A DNA stretch of 47,435 nt from Gemmatimonadota bacterium (GTDB lineage Bacteria > Gemmatimonadota > Gemmatimonadetes > Gemmatimonadales > Gemmatimonadaceae). Below are positions 9,195 to 17,679 of the stretch, piece after piece. The position numbers and the translations under genes are program-made. The stretch is from assembly GCA_947461225.1 (NCBI GenBank), contig CANHJV010000009.1, positions 1-47,435 of the forward strand. Reading direction: 5' to 3'. Numbering within the stretch: position 1 is the first letter of the stretch; every line of letters starts with the position of its first letter. The notes under the pieces are model-generated. The model did no database searches and had not been told where the DNA came from. It saw only the letters and a program-made list of their open reading frames with translations.

Positions 9195-10697
9195 GTGAGT
9201 ACTGCCCCAATGTCAGCGAGCGCCGAAAAGCCCCAGGGTTTTTCGGCGCTCGCTCGTCACCTCGTTTCGTACACTGCCCTTACGCTGGTAACCAGGGCAC
9301 TGAGCTTCCTGCTCCTGCCGGTCTACACGCGCGTCATGACGCCCGCGGACTACGGGATCTTGCAGCTCATCGAGATGACTACCGATGTCGCGGGCATCGC
9401 GCTTGTCGCCGGAACGACCGCTGGGTTTCAGCGGTTTTTCCTCGGCGCCGAATCTCAAAGCGAACGTTCGGTAGTCGTCGCGTCGACGATCGGCTTGCTC
9501 CTCGCGCAGGCGGCAGTCGGTGGGCTGGCGCTCATTGTTGCCGCCGAGCCAATCGCCCGTCTTGTTCTGAAGAACGCGAACCTCGCGCCGCTGGTGGTCA
9601 TCGCCGGCGTGAACTTTTTCGTGCAGGCGATCCCGACAGTCCCGCTTCTCCTACTCCAGACGCTCCAGAAAGTCCGCGTATTCAGCGTTCTCACGTTTTC
9701 CAAAGCAATACTGCAGGCCGGTATCAATGTTGCCTTGCTTCTGCTGGCGGGACTGGGCGTTCGTGCGTTCCTCTATTCGACGCTCACGGCAAATCTGCTG
9801 CTCGGCTTGGTCTTGGCGATCTGGACGTTCCGTCACTATCGCCCAACTTGGGATCTCACCACGTTCAGAAGAATTATGAAATTTGGTGCGCCCTACCGTA
9901 TCACGACCGCCGGAAATTTTTTTCTCACCTTCGGGGACCGGTTCTTCCTGCAGGCGAATCACGGACCTGCCGTCGTCGGGCTGTATGGCTTGAGCTATCA
10001 GTTTGGCTTTCTCGTGTCCCAGCTTGGCGAACAGCCGTTTCTGAATGCCTGGCTTCCGCAGCGATTTCGCCATGCGAAAGATGACCCGATCGAGCGAAAT
10101 CGGTTGAACGCGCTCGGAGCCTTGGCGTTCGCCATCGTTCTCTCCACGGTCGCCGTCGGCGTTGCGGTGAGCGCGCGCCCGCTCGTGCACCTCATGACAG
10201 CGGCGTCCTACGCGGATGCCGCGCTGACCGTACCGGTTCTGGCGATCGCCTATGTCATAGCCTGCCTTACCAATGCGTGGAAGTTCGGCATCGATTTTTC
10301 GCTACAGACCCGATTCTTTACGTACGCCACTTGGATTTCCGTGGCAGTTATGCTGCTAGCGTACGCGGTCCTGATCCCGCCGTATGGCGCGATGGGCGCT
10401 GCGGTGGCAACGCTCATCGGCTTCGTGGCACGAGCAATACCGACCATCATCTGGGCTCAGCGGCTATTCCCGCTGGCTTACGAGTGGCGCCGCACGGCAC
10501 GACTCTTCGCCGCCGCGGTCACGGCTTCTTTTCTTCCATCGCTGCTTCCTGTTTCAGGATTCGCTCCGATGGTCGCGGCAGCTGCGTTGACGTTCTCGCT
10601 GTATGTGACTGCCGTATGGTTTATCGTCCTCGATGAATCGAATCGGCAAGCGGTGCAGGCGCTGGTGGGCTCATCATGGCAACGGTGGCGCGCATGA
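9195..10697 (+). CDS. Wzx-like polysaccharide flippase (MATE/PST superfamily)
   Basis: Integral inner-membrane protein of 500 residues with about 12-14 hydrophobic segments, expected to flip the undecaprenyl-linked repeat unit to the periplasm. The N-terminal block (SYTALTLVTRALSFLLLPVY then TRVMTPADYGILQL) is typical of the polysaccharide transporter family. The start is GTG 9195 or ATG 9210. No further in-frame start occurs before the first helix, so a 15-bp hairpin at 9215-9254 lies inside the first codons. Its stop overlaps the next gene (ATGA), beginning a four-gene plus-strand unit of flippase, two glycosyltransferases and phosphatase. Confidence 0.9.
   Translation: MSTAPMSASAEKPQGFSALARHLVSYTALTLVTRALSFLLLPVYTRVMTPADYGILQLIEMTTDVAGIALVAGTTAGFQRFFLGAESQSERSVVVASTIGLLLAQAAVGGLALIVAAEPIARLVLKNANLAPLVVIAGVNFFVQAIPTVPLLLLQTLQKVRVFSVLTFSKAILQAGINVALLLLAGLGVRAFLYSTLTANLLLGLVLAIWTFRHYRPTWDLTTFRRIMKFGAPYRITTAGNFFLTFGDRFFLQANHGPAVVGLYGLSYQFGFLVSQLGEQPFLNAWLPQRFRHAKDDPIERNRLNALGALAFAIVLSTVAVGVAVSARPLVHLMTAASYADAALTVPVLAIAYVIACLTNAWKFGIDFSLQTRFFTYATWISVAVMLLAYAVLIPPYGAMGAAVATLIGFVARAIPTIIWAQRLFPLAYEWRRTARLFAAAVTASFLPSLLPVSGFAPMVAAAALTFSLYVTAVWFIVLDESNRQAVQALVGSSWQRWRA
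9215..9254 (+). repeat. 15-bp perfect inverted repeat (hairpin) over the start of the flippase gene
   Basis: Left arm 9215-9229 and right arm 9240-9254 are exact reverse complements (AGCGAGCGCCGAAAA / TTTTCGGCGCTCGCT) around a 10-nt loop. It lies within the first 20 codons of the flippase, 88 bp after the citrate synthase stop. It could be the gltA terminator pushed into the next gene or an mRNA structure limiting flippase translation. Confidence 0.7.
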
Positions 10698-11950
10698 CTG
10701 GTCAGCCTTTGCCAGCGTGGCGACGATATATCCAGCGCATGCTGCCGTTGCTCGTCGTCGTACCACCCATGCTGCTCTGGATGTGGAACCCGTGGAGCGC
10801 GATTCTGCTCCCGGTTGCGATCGCCGTGTATGCATACGTGCTTTACCCGCTGCTCATTTCGGGTATGGCTCGATTATCGCGCCAGCCTGCCTCCCCGGCA
10901 TCGGCGCCAGCGTCGTGGCCGTCAGTAAGTGTTTCGCTGCCGGTGTACAACGAGGGTCGCATCATTCGCTCGACACTCGAGGCGCTGCTCGGCGTCGACT
11001 ATCCTCGAGAGCTGCTTGAAATCGTAGTGATTTCGGATTGCTCCTCTGACGATACCGACGCGATCGTGTCGGAGTACGCCGATCGGCGGGTACGTCTCGT
11101 ACGGCAGCCGTCGCGGCAAGGGAAGACTGCGGCCGAATGCGCCGGTGCGGCCGCGGTTGGCGGTGAGATTGTGATCAACACGGATGCGTCCACGCGGTTT
11201 CCGCGAGACGCGTTCAAGCGCCTCGTGTGCGTGTTTCAGGACGAGACCATCGGACTCGCCAGTGGGCGGGACGTGACCGTAGCCGATGAGGGAGGCGCCA
11301 CGGCGGGCGAGGGTGGTTACACCAACTTCGAAATGCGCCTCCGTGCGGATGAAACTCGCGTCGATTCAATCGTCGGTGCCAGTGGATGCTTCTTCGCGGT
11401 CAGACGAGCGCTGCATCACCGCGTATCGCCGTCGGAGATCAGTCGAGATTTCAGCTCCGCGGTCTATACGAAATTGCAAGGCTACCGTTCGGTATCAGTA
11501 TCAGACGCAGTGTGTTACGTGAGGCTGGCGGCGAGCCTCCGTGTAGAGTTCCGCCGAAAGATGCGCACGATGGCTCGCGGACTGGATACCCTGTGGTACA
11601 AGCGCGCTGCCCTCCTGCCGTGGCGTACCTCGTGGCTGTTCTCCTGGATGCTTCTCAGCCACAAGCTGCTGCGCTGGTGCGTGTTCCTCTTCGCACCATT
11701 CTCGCTCATCGGGCTCATTGTGCTGTCGGCGGAGTCCAGAATCGCCGCATTGCTGCTGATCGGCAGCGCGCTGGTTGGGCTGGTTGGATGGATAGCCTAC
11801 CGCTGGCCCGAAGAGCGGCCCATGCCTCGTACAATCTCCCTACCTGGCTTCGCCGCACTCACGTTTCTGGCTGGCGCGCGCGCTTGGTGGGAAGCACTTA
11901 CTGCTCAACGCAATCCCATCTGGGAACCGACGCCTCGGCGTTTGTCATGA
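10694..11950 (+). CDS. Membrane glycosyltransferase family 2
   Basis: GT-A fold sugar transferase anchored by hydrophobic segments near the N-terminus (residues about 17-50) and C-terminus (about 310-370). The catalytic domain starts SVSVSLPVYNEGRIIRSTL, with EIVVISDCSSDDT and the metal-binding stretch VINTDAS. An acceptor-side motif SRDFSSAV and RRKMRTMARG follow, the latter resembling a diverged QxxRW block. The topology resembles processive synthases, but the usual QxxRW is absent, so a simple transferase is more likely. ATG 10694 forms an ATGA overlap with the flippase stop; an in-frame ATG at 10676 is less likely. Donor and acceptor are unknown. Confidence 0.85.
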   Translation: MTGQPLPAWRRYIQRMLPLLVVVPPMLLWMWNPWSAILLPVAIAVYAYVLYPLLISGMARLSRQPASPASAPASWPSVSVSLPVYNEGRIIRSTLEALLGVDYPRELLEIVVISDCSSDDTDAIVSEYADRRVRLVRQPSRQGKTAAECAGAAAVGGEIVINTDASTRFPRDAFKRLVCVFQDETIGLASGRDVTVADEGGATAGEGGYTNFEMRLRADETRVDSIVGASGCFFAVRRALHHRVSPSEISRDFSSAVYTKLQGYRSVSVSDAVCYVRLAASLRVEFRRKMRTMARGLDTLWYKRAALLPWRTSWLFSWMLLSHKLLRWCVFLFAPFSLIGLIVLSAESRIAALLLIGSALVGLVGWIAYRWPEERPMPRTISLPGFAALTFLAGARAWWEALTAQRNPIWEPTPRRLS

Positions 11951-13092
11951 TGCGGCAACAGCTGTTACCCCCGAAGCGTATTCTGCATCTGATTGACACG
12001 CCGGGGCCAGGTGGCGCCGAGTCAATTTGCGTGGAGCTCATCGCTGGACTTCGGGCGCGCTCCCACGCAGGCGTTGCAGCTCCTCCGCATGGGAGCTGGG
12101 TGGAACGTCAGTTACTCGGGACTCCAATCGAGACCGTGGCCGTGGATTCTGCTGGGCGACAACGTCTACGACAGCGCAGCGCGCTGCTCGCGACCTCGCG
12201 CTGTGACATCGTGCAAGCACATCTGCTGGGTGCTGGCGTTGACGCTGCGCTGTTGACCCTGCGCCATCGGGTTCCAGCAGTCGTCACGTTTCACGGTCCG
12301 CCGGACTTCAGCGCGGTTGGCGTACGACACCGGCTGTACTCCCTGCTGCTGAAGCAGCGACGGGTCCGTGTCGTAACGGTCTCGCGCGCGCTTGCCACGA
12401 TTGCATCAGATTGGCTGGCCTTAGACGAAAGACGGATCGATGTGATCCCCAACGGCGTAGAGCTGTCGGCAGTGCCTCAGGAACGCAATTGGACATTCCG
12501 CCGTTCGCTCGGCATTTCCGACAGCGCCGTCGTACTCGGCGCAATCGGTAATTTCCGGGTGGGGAAGCGACATGATCTGCTGGTCGAAACACTCATTCGA
12601 CTGAGAGCCACTGGGGTCGATGCGCACGCGATCATCATCGGCGAGCACGCGGAGCCGATGCATCGAGAGTTGATGACGCTCGCCCAGATGGGCGGGGTCG
12701 CGACGGCGCTTCACTTGCCGGGCTTTCGAACCGACGTAGCCGACTGGCTTCCCGACTTTGACGTCTTCCTCTCGACATCAGACGGCGAAGGCTTTTCGCT
12801 TGCACTGGTGCAGGCGATGGGCGCACGAGTCCCCGTGATCGCCACACGAAGCGGCGGCCCTCAGGAGATTCTCGAGGAAGGACGCTGGGGTTCACTGGTG
12901 CCTACAGGGAACGTGGAGGCGCTGCTGGCGGCGGTGCACGCGTTACTCGGCGACCCTGAGCTGGTTCGCACCCGACGACACGACGCGCATGCGCATGCGA
13001 TGGCGCTGTATACACGTCCTTCGATGATTGACGCATACGAACGACTCTACGCGGAGATGCTCGATGGCAGGCGTTCATCGACCGCCGCATGA
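11947..13092 (+). CDS. Glycosyltransferase family 4 (GT-B)
   Basis: Cytoplasmic glycosyltransferase of 381 residues. The N-terminal acceptor domain begins RILHLIDTPGPGGAESICVE, including the GG loop. The linker VIPNGVELSAV and the C-terminal donor domain carry GNFRVGKRHDLLVE, HLPGFRTDVADWLPDFDVF and the retaining GT4 glutamate region DGEGFSLALVQAMG with SGGPQEIL. The start at 11947 (ATGATG) overlaps the preceding stop by four bases. The much longer upstream open frame to 11386 is antisense-like read-through inside the family 2 gene and is rejected. It probably adds one sugar of the EPS repeat; the donor sugar cannot be read. Confidence 0.9.
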   Translation: MMRQQLLPPKRILHLIDTPGPGGAESICVELIAGLRARSHAGVAAPPHGSWVERQLLGTPIETVAVDSAGRQRLRQRSALLATSRCDIVQAHLLGAGVDAALLTLRHRVPAVVTFHGPPDFSAVGVRHRLYSLLLKQRRVRVVTVSRALATIASDWLALDERRIDVIPNGVELSAVPQERNWTFRRSLGISDSAVVLGAIGNFRVGKRHDLLVETLIRLRATGVDAHAIIIGEHAEPMHRELMTLAQMGGVATALHLPGFRTDVADWLPDFDVFLSTSDGEGFSLALVQAMGARVPVIATRSGGPQEILEEGRWGSLVPTGNVEALLAAVHALLGDPELVRTRRHDAHAHAMALYTRPSMIDAYERLYAEMLDGRRSSTAA

Positions 13093-13105
13093 CCGGGAGA
13101 CATAA

Positions 13106-13654
13106 ATGCTGCGCCGCGTGATCGACGGTATCTCAAGTCGCGTTACTCGTCTGTCACTTCGGCGAAAGGCGCTAAAGTTGCATGCAGCGAATGTGATGCG
13201 CTTGGAGATTCCTGCGGCGAGTTGTCTGTATCTCTGCTATGGAAACATCATGCGTAGTCCGTTCGCGGAAAAGCTTGCCAAGGCGCAGCGGACGGAACTT
13301 CGCGTCGGCGGTGGGGGGTTCCATCCCAACACTGGCCGTGCGTGCCCACCGGCCTGCGTTGCTACCGCGCAGCAGTTCGACATCGATCTCGGCACTCATC
13401 GCTCGAGAGCAGCAACCATCGATGATGTCCGGTCCTTCGATGTGATCTTCGTGACGGACCTTCGCGTGCTTGGACTGTTGCTCGACCAGTTTCCGTCCGC
13501 CGCGGACAGGGTGCTCATGCTCGGCCTGTTTGGCGCCGAACCGTCCGTCGAAATCCCGGACCCTTGGGGACACGAGTTGGAGATCGTGCAAGCCTGCTAT
13601 CGGAGAATCTCCAGCGCTGTTTCCGACGTATCCCAGCGCATCCCAAAGCGATGA
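13106..13654 (+). CDS. Low-molecular-weight protein tyrosine phosphatase-like (Wzb-like)
   Basis: Expected to dephosphorylate the Wzc tyrosine cluster and so allow export cycling. The product is 182 residues, with about 35 extra N-terminal residues before the core. The P-loop reads LCYGNIMRSP, keeping nucleophile C44 and R50 (C-x5-R-S), but the usual second cysteine of CxGNxCRS is Met49. The general acid is likely D152 in IPDPWG, where most family members have DPY/DPF. It lies 13 bp after the glycosyltransferase stop and ends the plus-strand unit, facing the ATP-grasp gene. The nearest kinase partner in the window is Wzc, 8 kb away on the opposite strand. Confidence 0.85.
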   Translation: MLRRVIDGISSRVTRLSLRRKALKLHAANVMRLEIPAASCLYLCYGNIMRSPFAEKLAKAQRTELRVGGGGFHPNTGRACPPACVATAQQFDIDLGTHRSRAATIDDVRSFDVIFVTDLRVLGLLLDQFPSAADRVLMLGLFGAEPSVEIPDPWGHELEIVQACYRRISSAVSDVSQRIPKR

Positions 13655-13672
13655 TCCGGTTTTCAGGCGTAC

Positions 13673-14884
13673 TCAACGACGTGCGAACCAGTCCTTGAGT
13701 TCGCGCCATGCCGGCTTCGGATCGGACCATCGCAACACCTCTGAGTGATCGCCGGCGCGCCACAGCCGAAGGAAGTCTCGCACAACATGGCCGAGGTCTG
13801 GCGCGTCCGGTGGAAGGTCCGCATCGGTCCGTCCTCGCAGTCGAATCATGAGGTGGTCGACGTCGCCGAGCCACCACCGCGAACGCACACCGGTGCGATA
13901 GGGCGGAGCCGCTGGCGATGACTGTCCAAGCACGGCGGCCAGCGCAATCGCGGGAAAATCGACGCCGGCATCAATTCCCAGCTGAAGCGATCCCCAGAAT
14001 CTTCCGTTGATCTCCATGATGTATGGACGTCCCGTCAATGCGTCGACCTTACACTCGATCATCGCTGGGCCATCCCAATCGAGCGCGGCCAGCAGTCGCT
14101 CCGCCGCCGCGCCGAGCACGTCGGGATACGCGATGCTCTCCCGGTATACGCTGACTCCTCCAGATGGCGGCTTCTCGCGGAGTCGGCGGTGAGCAAATCT
14201 CGCCAGGATCTTCCCCTCGTGTCGAAACAGGAAGACGCCGATACCTGGCCCGACGATTCGCTCCTGCAGCAGCAACGGCCAAAGCGACTCCGGCACTTCA
14301 TGCGCGATTCGCCGAAGTTCGGCGGCCGACTCCGCATATCGGACCCCTGCCCGATCCACACTGCTGCTGTCGCCAGCTATGGCGACCGAGCGTGCAGGCT
14401 TCACGACCACGGGCCACGCGCGCAACTGGGAAATGGCGTCGTCGATTTGGCCCTGCCGGTGCACAACGAGCTGGCGCGGCACGTCGATGCCCTCGATCTC
14501 GGCGAAGCGCGTCACCTCGTACTTGTCGGAGAGCCGAACATACTTGGCGGGATCACGTGGGTACGGCATCGGTGTGGCCAGCGGACTCTCCGCACTGTAC
14601 ACCTGACGCAGCGTCGCGTCGGTGCACGGCACGAACGCATCGAAAGCCCCGTCGCGGAGGACCTCACGAAGCCGCGTCACGAATTGCGCCGGTGTTTCCT
14701 TGGGCAAGTGATGCGCATGTCGGCAAAAGCGCGAGGCTGCGGCCATAGACGGTCGGCCTTCGCTGACCTCGACGTGCACACCGCGGCGCCCCAACGATCG
14801 TACAGTCGCGAGCGCGCTACGCTGCTCGCCGTCGAGTACCAGCACCCGTTTCCCGACCAGACACCGATCGATCGCCTCGTTCAT
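13673..14884 (-). CDS. ATP-grasp ligase/carboxylase-like protein
   Basis: A 403-residue carbamoyl-phosphate-synthase-type ATP-grasp protein. The N-terminal Rossmann-like part opens KRVLVLDGEQRSALATVRSL. The ATP-grasp region includes WPVVVKPARSVA, QERIVGPGIGVFLF, ARFAHRRLREKPPSGG, and the metal/ATP-binding block PAMIECKVD and YIMEINGRFWGSL. Related proteins form amide or ester bonds with an acyl-phosphate intermediate; the substrate here is unknown. It is the last gene of a coupled cassette, and ATG 14884 overlaps the deacetylase stop by four bases (ATGA). A longer reading to 15067 inside that gene is rejected. Context suggests a small-molecule or aminoacyl substituent for the EPS, which is inference. 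Confidence 0.85.
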   Translation of the reverse strand: MNEAIDRCLVGKRVLVLDGEQRSALATVRSLGRRGVHVEVSEGRPSMAAASRFCRHAHHLPKETPAQFVTRLREVLRDGAFDAFVPCTDATLRQVYSAESPLATPMPYPRDPAKYVRLSDKYEVTRFAEIEGIDVPRQLVVHRQGQIDDAISQLRAWPVVVKPARSVAIAGDSSSVDRAGVRYAESAAELRRIAHEVPESLWPLLLQERIVGPGIGVFLFRHEGKILARFAHRRLREKPPSGGVSVYRESIAYPDVLGAAAERLLAALDWDGPAMIECKVDALTGRPYIMEINGRFWGSLQLGIDAGVDFPAIALAAVLGQSSPAAPPYRTGVRSRWWLGDVDHLMIRLRGRTDADLPPDAPDLGHVVRDFLRLWRAGDHSEVLRWSDPKPAWRELKDWFARR

Positions 14885-15786
14885 GCGCGCATTCCGTATC
14901 CGCGGAGGCCAAGCTCGAGTCTTTCTGCCGAAAGTCCTGCTGGAACGTTCATCCGCGGAATCGCCATGGGAGAAAGACTCACATGAGGCGTGAGCCAACC
15001 ACCGTTTACCCGAAGCGCATGACTGATGCCGGCCGATTGGAGCAGCGACGCCAGGGAGGGTGACCACCGCCCGTATGGGTACGCCAATAGAGGACGGCCG
15101 CTCTCAAACTGCTGACACCACGCCAGCGACCGCCGCACTTCATCGAGGAGTCTCTCTTCGGAGATCGCCGCCACGTTCACGTGACTCGCGGTATGCGGTG
15201 CAAGCGTGACGAGGCCACAGCGACCCGCCTCAACAAGCGCCTCCTGCCGCGCACACGCCATGTACCAAGGCAAGCTCTCTACGGAAGCCAGTGGGATTTC
15301 TTTCGCCACCAACAGGGCATCTCCGGCGCATGCATCGACTGCGCGATCGCGGATGTCAGACGACAATGCGCCGCCGGTCATCTCGGCCGCCTGATCCCAC
15401 CAAAACCCACGGGTGCCGAGGAAGTCAGTGGGCACAAACACCGTTGAAGGCCATCCGCGGCGAGCCAGCTCCGGCAAGGCAAGCTGTACTGCGCCTTCGT
15501 AGGCGTCATCAAACGTGATGACGACCTGTTTGCGAACAGTTTGCTCACGCGGAGCAAATGACAGCGCGCGTTCGAGCGAAACGACCTGCGCACAGCGCTC
15601 CAACACATCCAGATGCGCGAGAAAACGATCCCAGCCCACATGAAGGGAACGCTCACCGCGCTCGGGTTCGTCGGCAGGGCGAACTCCATGGTACGCCAGG
15701 ATCAGCGTCCCATTCGCGGGTGCACGATCGGCCAGCAACGCGCTCACATTCAGGAGCGTACGCTCCGCAACCCTACGCAGTATCAT
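14881..15786 (-). CDS. Polysaccharide deacetylase (NodB-like)
   Basis: Carbohydrate esterase 4 family protein of about 301 residues, expected to remove N-acetyl groups from the polymer or its precursor. Visible motifs: LILAYHGVR, the catalytic-base/metal motif VITFDDAYEG, TVFVPTDFLGTRGFWWD, the metal-binding HTASH pair, and PYGRWSPSLA near the C-terminal third. No signal peptide is evident. ATG 15786 is chosen; a TTG two codons upstream (15792) is possible. It follows the FemAB-like gene by about 16 bp and overlaps the ATP-grasp gene by four bases. It is the second deacetylase of the cassette and differs in domain layout from the one at 16837. Confidence 0.88.
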   Translation of the reverse strand: MILRRVAERTLLNVSALLADRAPANGTLILAYHGVRPADEPERGERSLHVGWDRFLAHLDVLERCAQVVSLERALSFAPREQTVRKQVVITFDDAYEGAVQLALPELARRGWPSTVFVPTDFLGTRGFWWDQAAEMTGGALSSDIRDRAVDACAGDALLVAKEIPLASVESLPWYMACARQEALVEAGRCGLVTLAPHTASHVNVAAISEERLLDEVRRSLAWCQQFESGRPLLAYPYGRWSPSLASLLQSAGISHALRVNGGWLTPHVSLSPMAIPRMNVPAGLSAERLELGLRGYGMRA

Positions 15787-15802
15787 CCGCAATCCGGCAC
15801 GC

Positions 15803-16840
15803 TCAGGGGATACCGCGGACGATGTGCGGCCCCAGGAGATTTGCTACCGGCAATGGTAGTTTCTGCCACAGTTTCACGGCCTCCGCGTACTTGCCTTCCG
15901 GCGACGGCGTACCAGCATCCTCGAGTCCGGCCTGCCGCAGCTGATACCACCAGAGCGTTTCGTCGCGAGACCCCCACTGCAGCTTGAAGCGATGGGTACC
16001 GGAATCCGGCGAGCAACGACCGAAGTTGAAGAGGGTGATCCCCTGCTCAATGCACCGCTCCATGAACGCCCAATAGACGTGCATGTTGGCCGCGATCTGC
16101 TTGTGCTGCATAAGAGCAGACGCCCAGGTCACCTCGAACTCCGTTCCCCATGCGAATCCCACAATGCCAGCGATGGGGACGTCGTTGAGATAGGCAACGC
16201 CGACCCACGCATCAGGAAATGCCTTTACGGCGTTCCGGAAGAGCGACGAGCCGTGGGTTGGTGTACCCAAATCCCGCATGTGCTCCTGAAACACTTTGTA
16301 AAAGTCATCGATCAGATCGATGCCGAAGCGCACCACGATACCTTCTTTCATCGAACGCCGAACCCGACGCCGCACGTTCGAGTCGAAGCCGTCCCACAGC
16401 GGCTTCGACGATACCGTGGGAAGGTCGAGCACGACCGTCACTTTTCGGTGCGACACCGGCAGCGCCACGGGAAGCTCGATCCTGCTGCGCAACTCCAACA
16501 GCTTGGCGCGCCGCGTCGTAGCGAGTTCGGTGGCAACATCGGTTAGTGCGATGACGGCATCCGCCGTTCCCAGTGGTCCGCCGTAGTTGAGGAACGGCAT
16601 GGACATGAGATAGCGACCGAACGCGAGGCTCTCCACGCCTACCAGTGGTAGAACACCGGCCAACGCTCCGTCAGCCGTCCGCGCCGCGAGATACGGCGTG
16701 GCATGCCGAAAGCTTTCCCGCATCACGTCGCGCCAACCGTGCAGATGATAATGGGTGTATCCCGCCTGCTGGCGGACGAATGCATCCCATTCGGCCGCCG
16801 CGCCGGTGAACCGCTCGACGGTCACAATGCCTTTGGTCAT
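15803..16840 (-). CDS. FemAB-like acyl/aminoacyl transferase, exosortase-locus type
   Basis: GNAT-fold protein of 345 residues resembling the FemAB-family proteins that co-occur with XrtA/EpsH exosortase loci. Visible features include HYHLHGWRDVMRESF at the N-terminus, LPFLNYGG-type block SMPFLNYGGPLGTADA, RRRVRRSMKEGIVVRFG in the middle, and the late block GITLFNFGRCSPDSGTHRFK followed by WGSRDETLWWYQL. FemX-type relatives move amino acids from aminoacyl-tRNA onto peptidoglycan; the exosortase-associated group has no proven substrate that I know of. Its start overlaps the XrtA-type deacetylase stop by four bases. A role in decorating free amines on the EPS is inferred from the flanking deacetylases. 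Confidence 0.85.
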   Translation of the reverse strand: MTKGIVTVERFTGAAAEWDAFVRQQAGYTHYHLHGWRDVMRESFRHATPYLAARTADGALAGVLPLVGVESLAFGRYLMSMPFLNYGGPLGTADAVIALTDVATELATTRRAKLLELRSRIELPVALPVSHRKVTVVLDLPTVSSKPLWDGFDSNVRRRVRRSMKEGIVVRFGIDLIDDFYKVFQEHMRDLGTPTHGSSLFRNAVKAFPDAWVGVAYLNDVPIAGIVGFAWGTEFEVTWASALMQHKQIAANMHVYWAFMERCIEQGITLFNFGRCSPDSGTHRFKLQWGSRDETLWWYQLRQAGLEDAGTPSPEGKYAEAVKLWQKLPLPVANLLGPHIVRGIP

Positions 16841-17679
16841 GCGGCTCTGGCTGCGAAGTGCACGTCGCGGATGCTTCCGAAACGATGGTGCGAGAGGAGT
16901 CGCCGAATGCGCCCCTCCATTCGTGCGAGTCCACGATAGTGACGAAGCTTCACAATGCCTGGCACGTCGAGGCGGGGCTGACCAGCATCAAGTTCCCACG
17001 GATGCACATAGATCATCGCCGAGTGGCCTTCCCGCTCGTGTTGAGCAACGGCCGCCTCCACGAGGGCGGCTGGCAACTGTCGCCAGTAGTTGCCGCCGGC
17101 GGCCGGCCATCGAGCACCGAGCCAGCGAAGCGTAGTTAGGGGAAACTCCCGAATCACTCCACTGGCGCTCGGCACATCGTAGGGCATCACCGCAGACTCC
17201 GGAATCCCGAAAGAGGGGCGACGCGCGGGAAACACGCTAGAGTCGTACTGGAACCCCTCCTCTGCGAGAATCTCGAACGCCCATGGCGTATGTGCGTTGA
17301 TCGAGAAGCTCGGGGCACGGAAGCCAGTGATCGCCGTTCCAGCGAGCTGCTCCAAGATTGCGCGCGAACGGCGTAGGTCTTCGCGGAACTGATGTGGCCC
17401 CAGTACGTCGACTCGACGGTGCCAGTATCCATGGGAAGCAACTTCATGTCCGGCATCAATCAATCGACGGATCATGTGCGGCCGCCGTTCGGCTAGCCAA
17501 CCGACTACGAAAAACGTTCCACGATGATGACCGGCGGCGAGCGCGTCGAGGAGCAGATCAAGCCCCACATCAACCCGACTGGGAAACGATTCCCACGTCT
17601 GCGCGTCGATGTACGGTTCGAACGCCTGAACGTGAAAATACTCTTCAACATCCACCGAAAAAACGTGTGTCGCGGTCAT
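16837..17679 (-). CDS. XrtA/exosortase-system polysaccharide deacetylase (NodB domain plus DUF3473-like C-terminus)
   Basis: A 280-residue deacetylase of the type repeatedly found beside exosortases. It opens VFSVDVEEYFHVQAFEP with catalytic D10, then TFFVVGWLAERRPHMIRRL and the metal-binding HEVASHGYWHRRVD. The middle has GFRAPSFSINAHTPWAFEIL. The C-terminal extension includes REFPLTTLRWLG, GGNYWRQLP and MIYVHPWELDAGQPRLD, characteristic of the exosortase-associated subfamily. It probably removes acetyl groups from EPS amino sugars. It is coupled by ATGA overlaps at both ends, to the polymerase upstream and the FemAB-like gene downstream. Assignment to the exosortase subfamily is supported by the exosortase at 29925. 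Confidence 0.92.
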   Translation of the reverse strand: MTATHVFSVDVEEYFHVQAFEPYIDAQTWESFPSRVDVGLDLLLDALAAGHHRGTFFVVGWLAERRPHMIRRLIDAGHEVASHGYWHRRVDVLGPHQFREDLRRSRAILEQLAGTAITGFRAPSFSINAHTPWAFEILAEEGFQYDSSVFPARRPSFGIPESAVMPYDVPSASGVIREFPLTTLRWLGARWPAAGGNYWRQLPAALVEAAVAQHEREGHSAMIYVHPWELDAGQPRLDVPGIVKLRHYRGLARMEGRIRRLLSHHRFGSIRDVHFAARAA

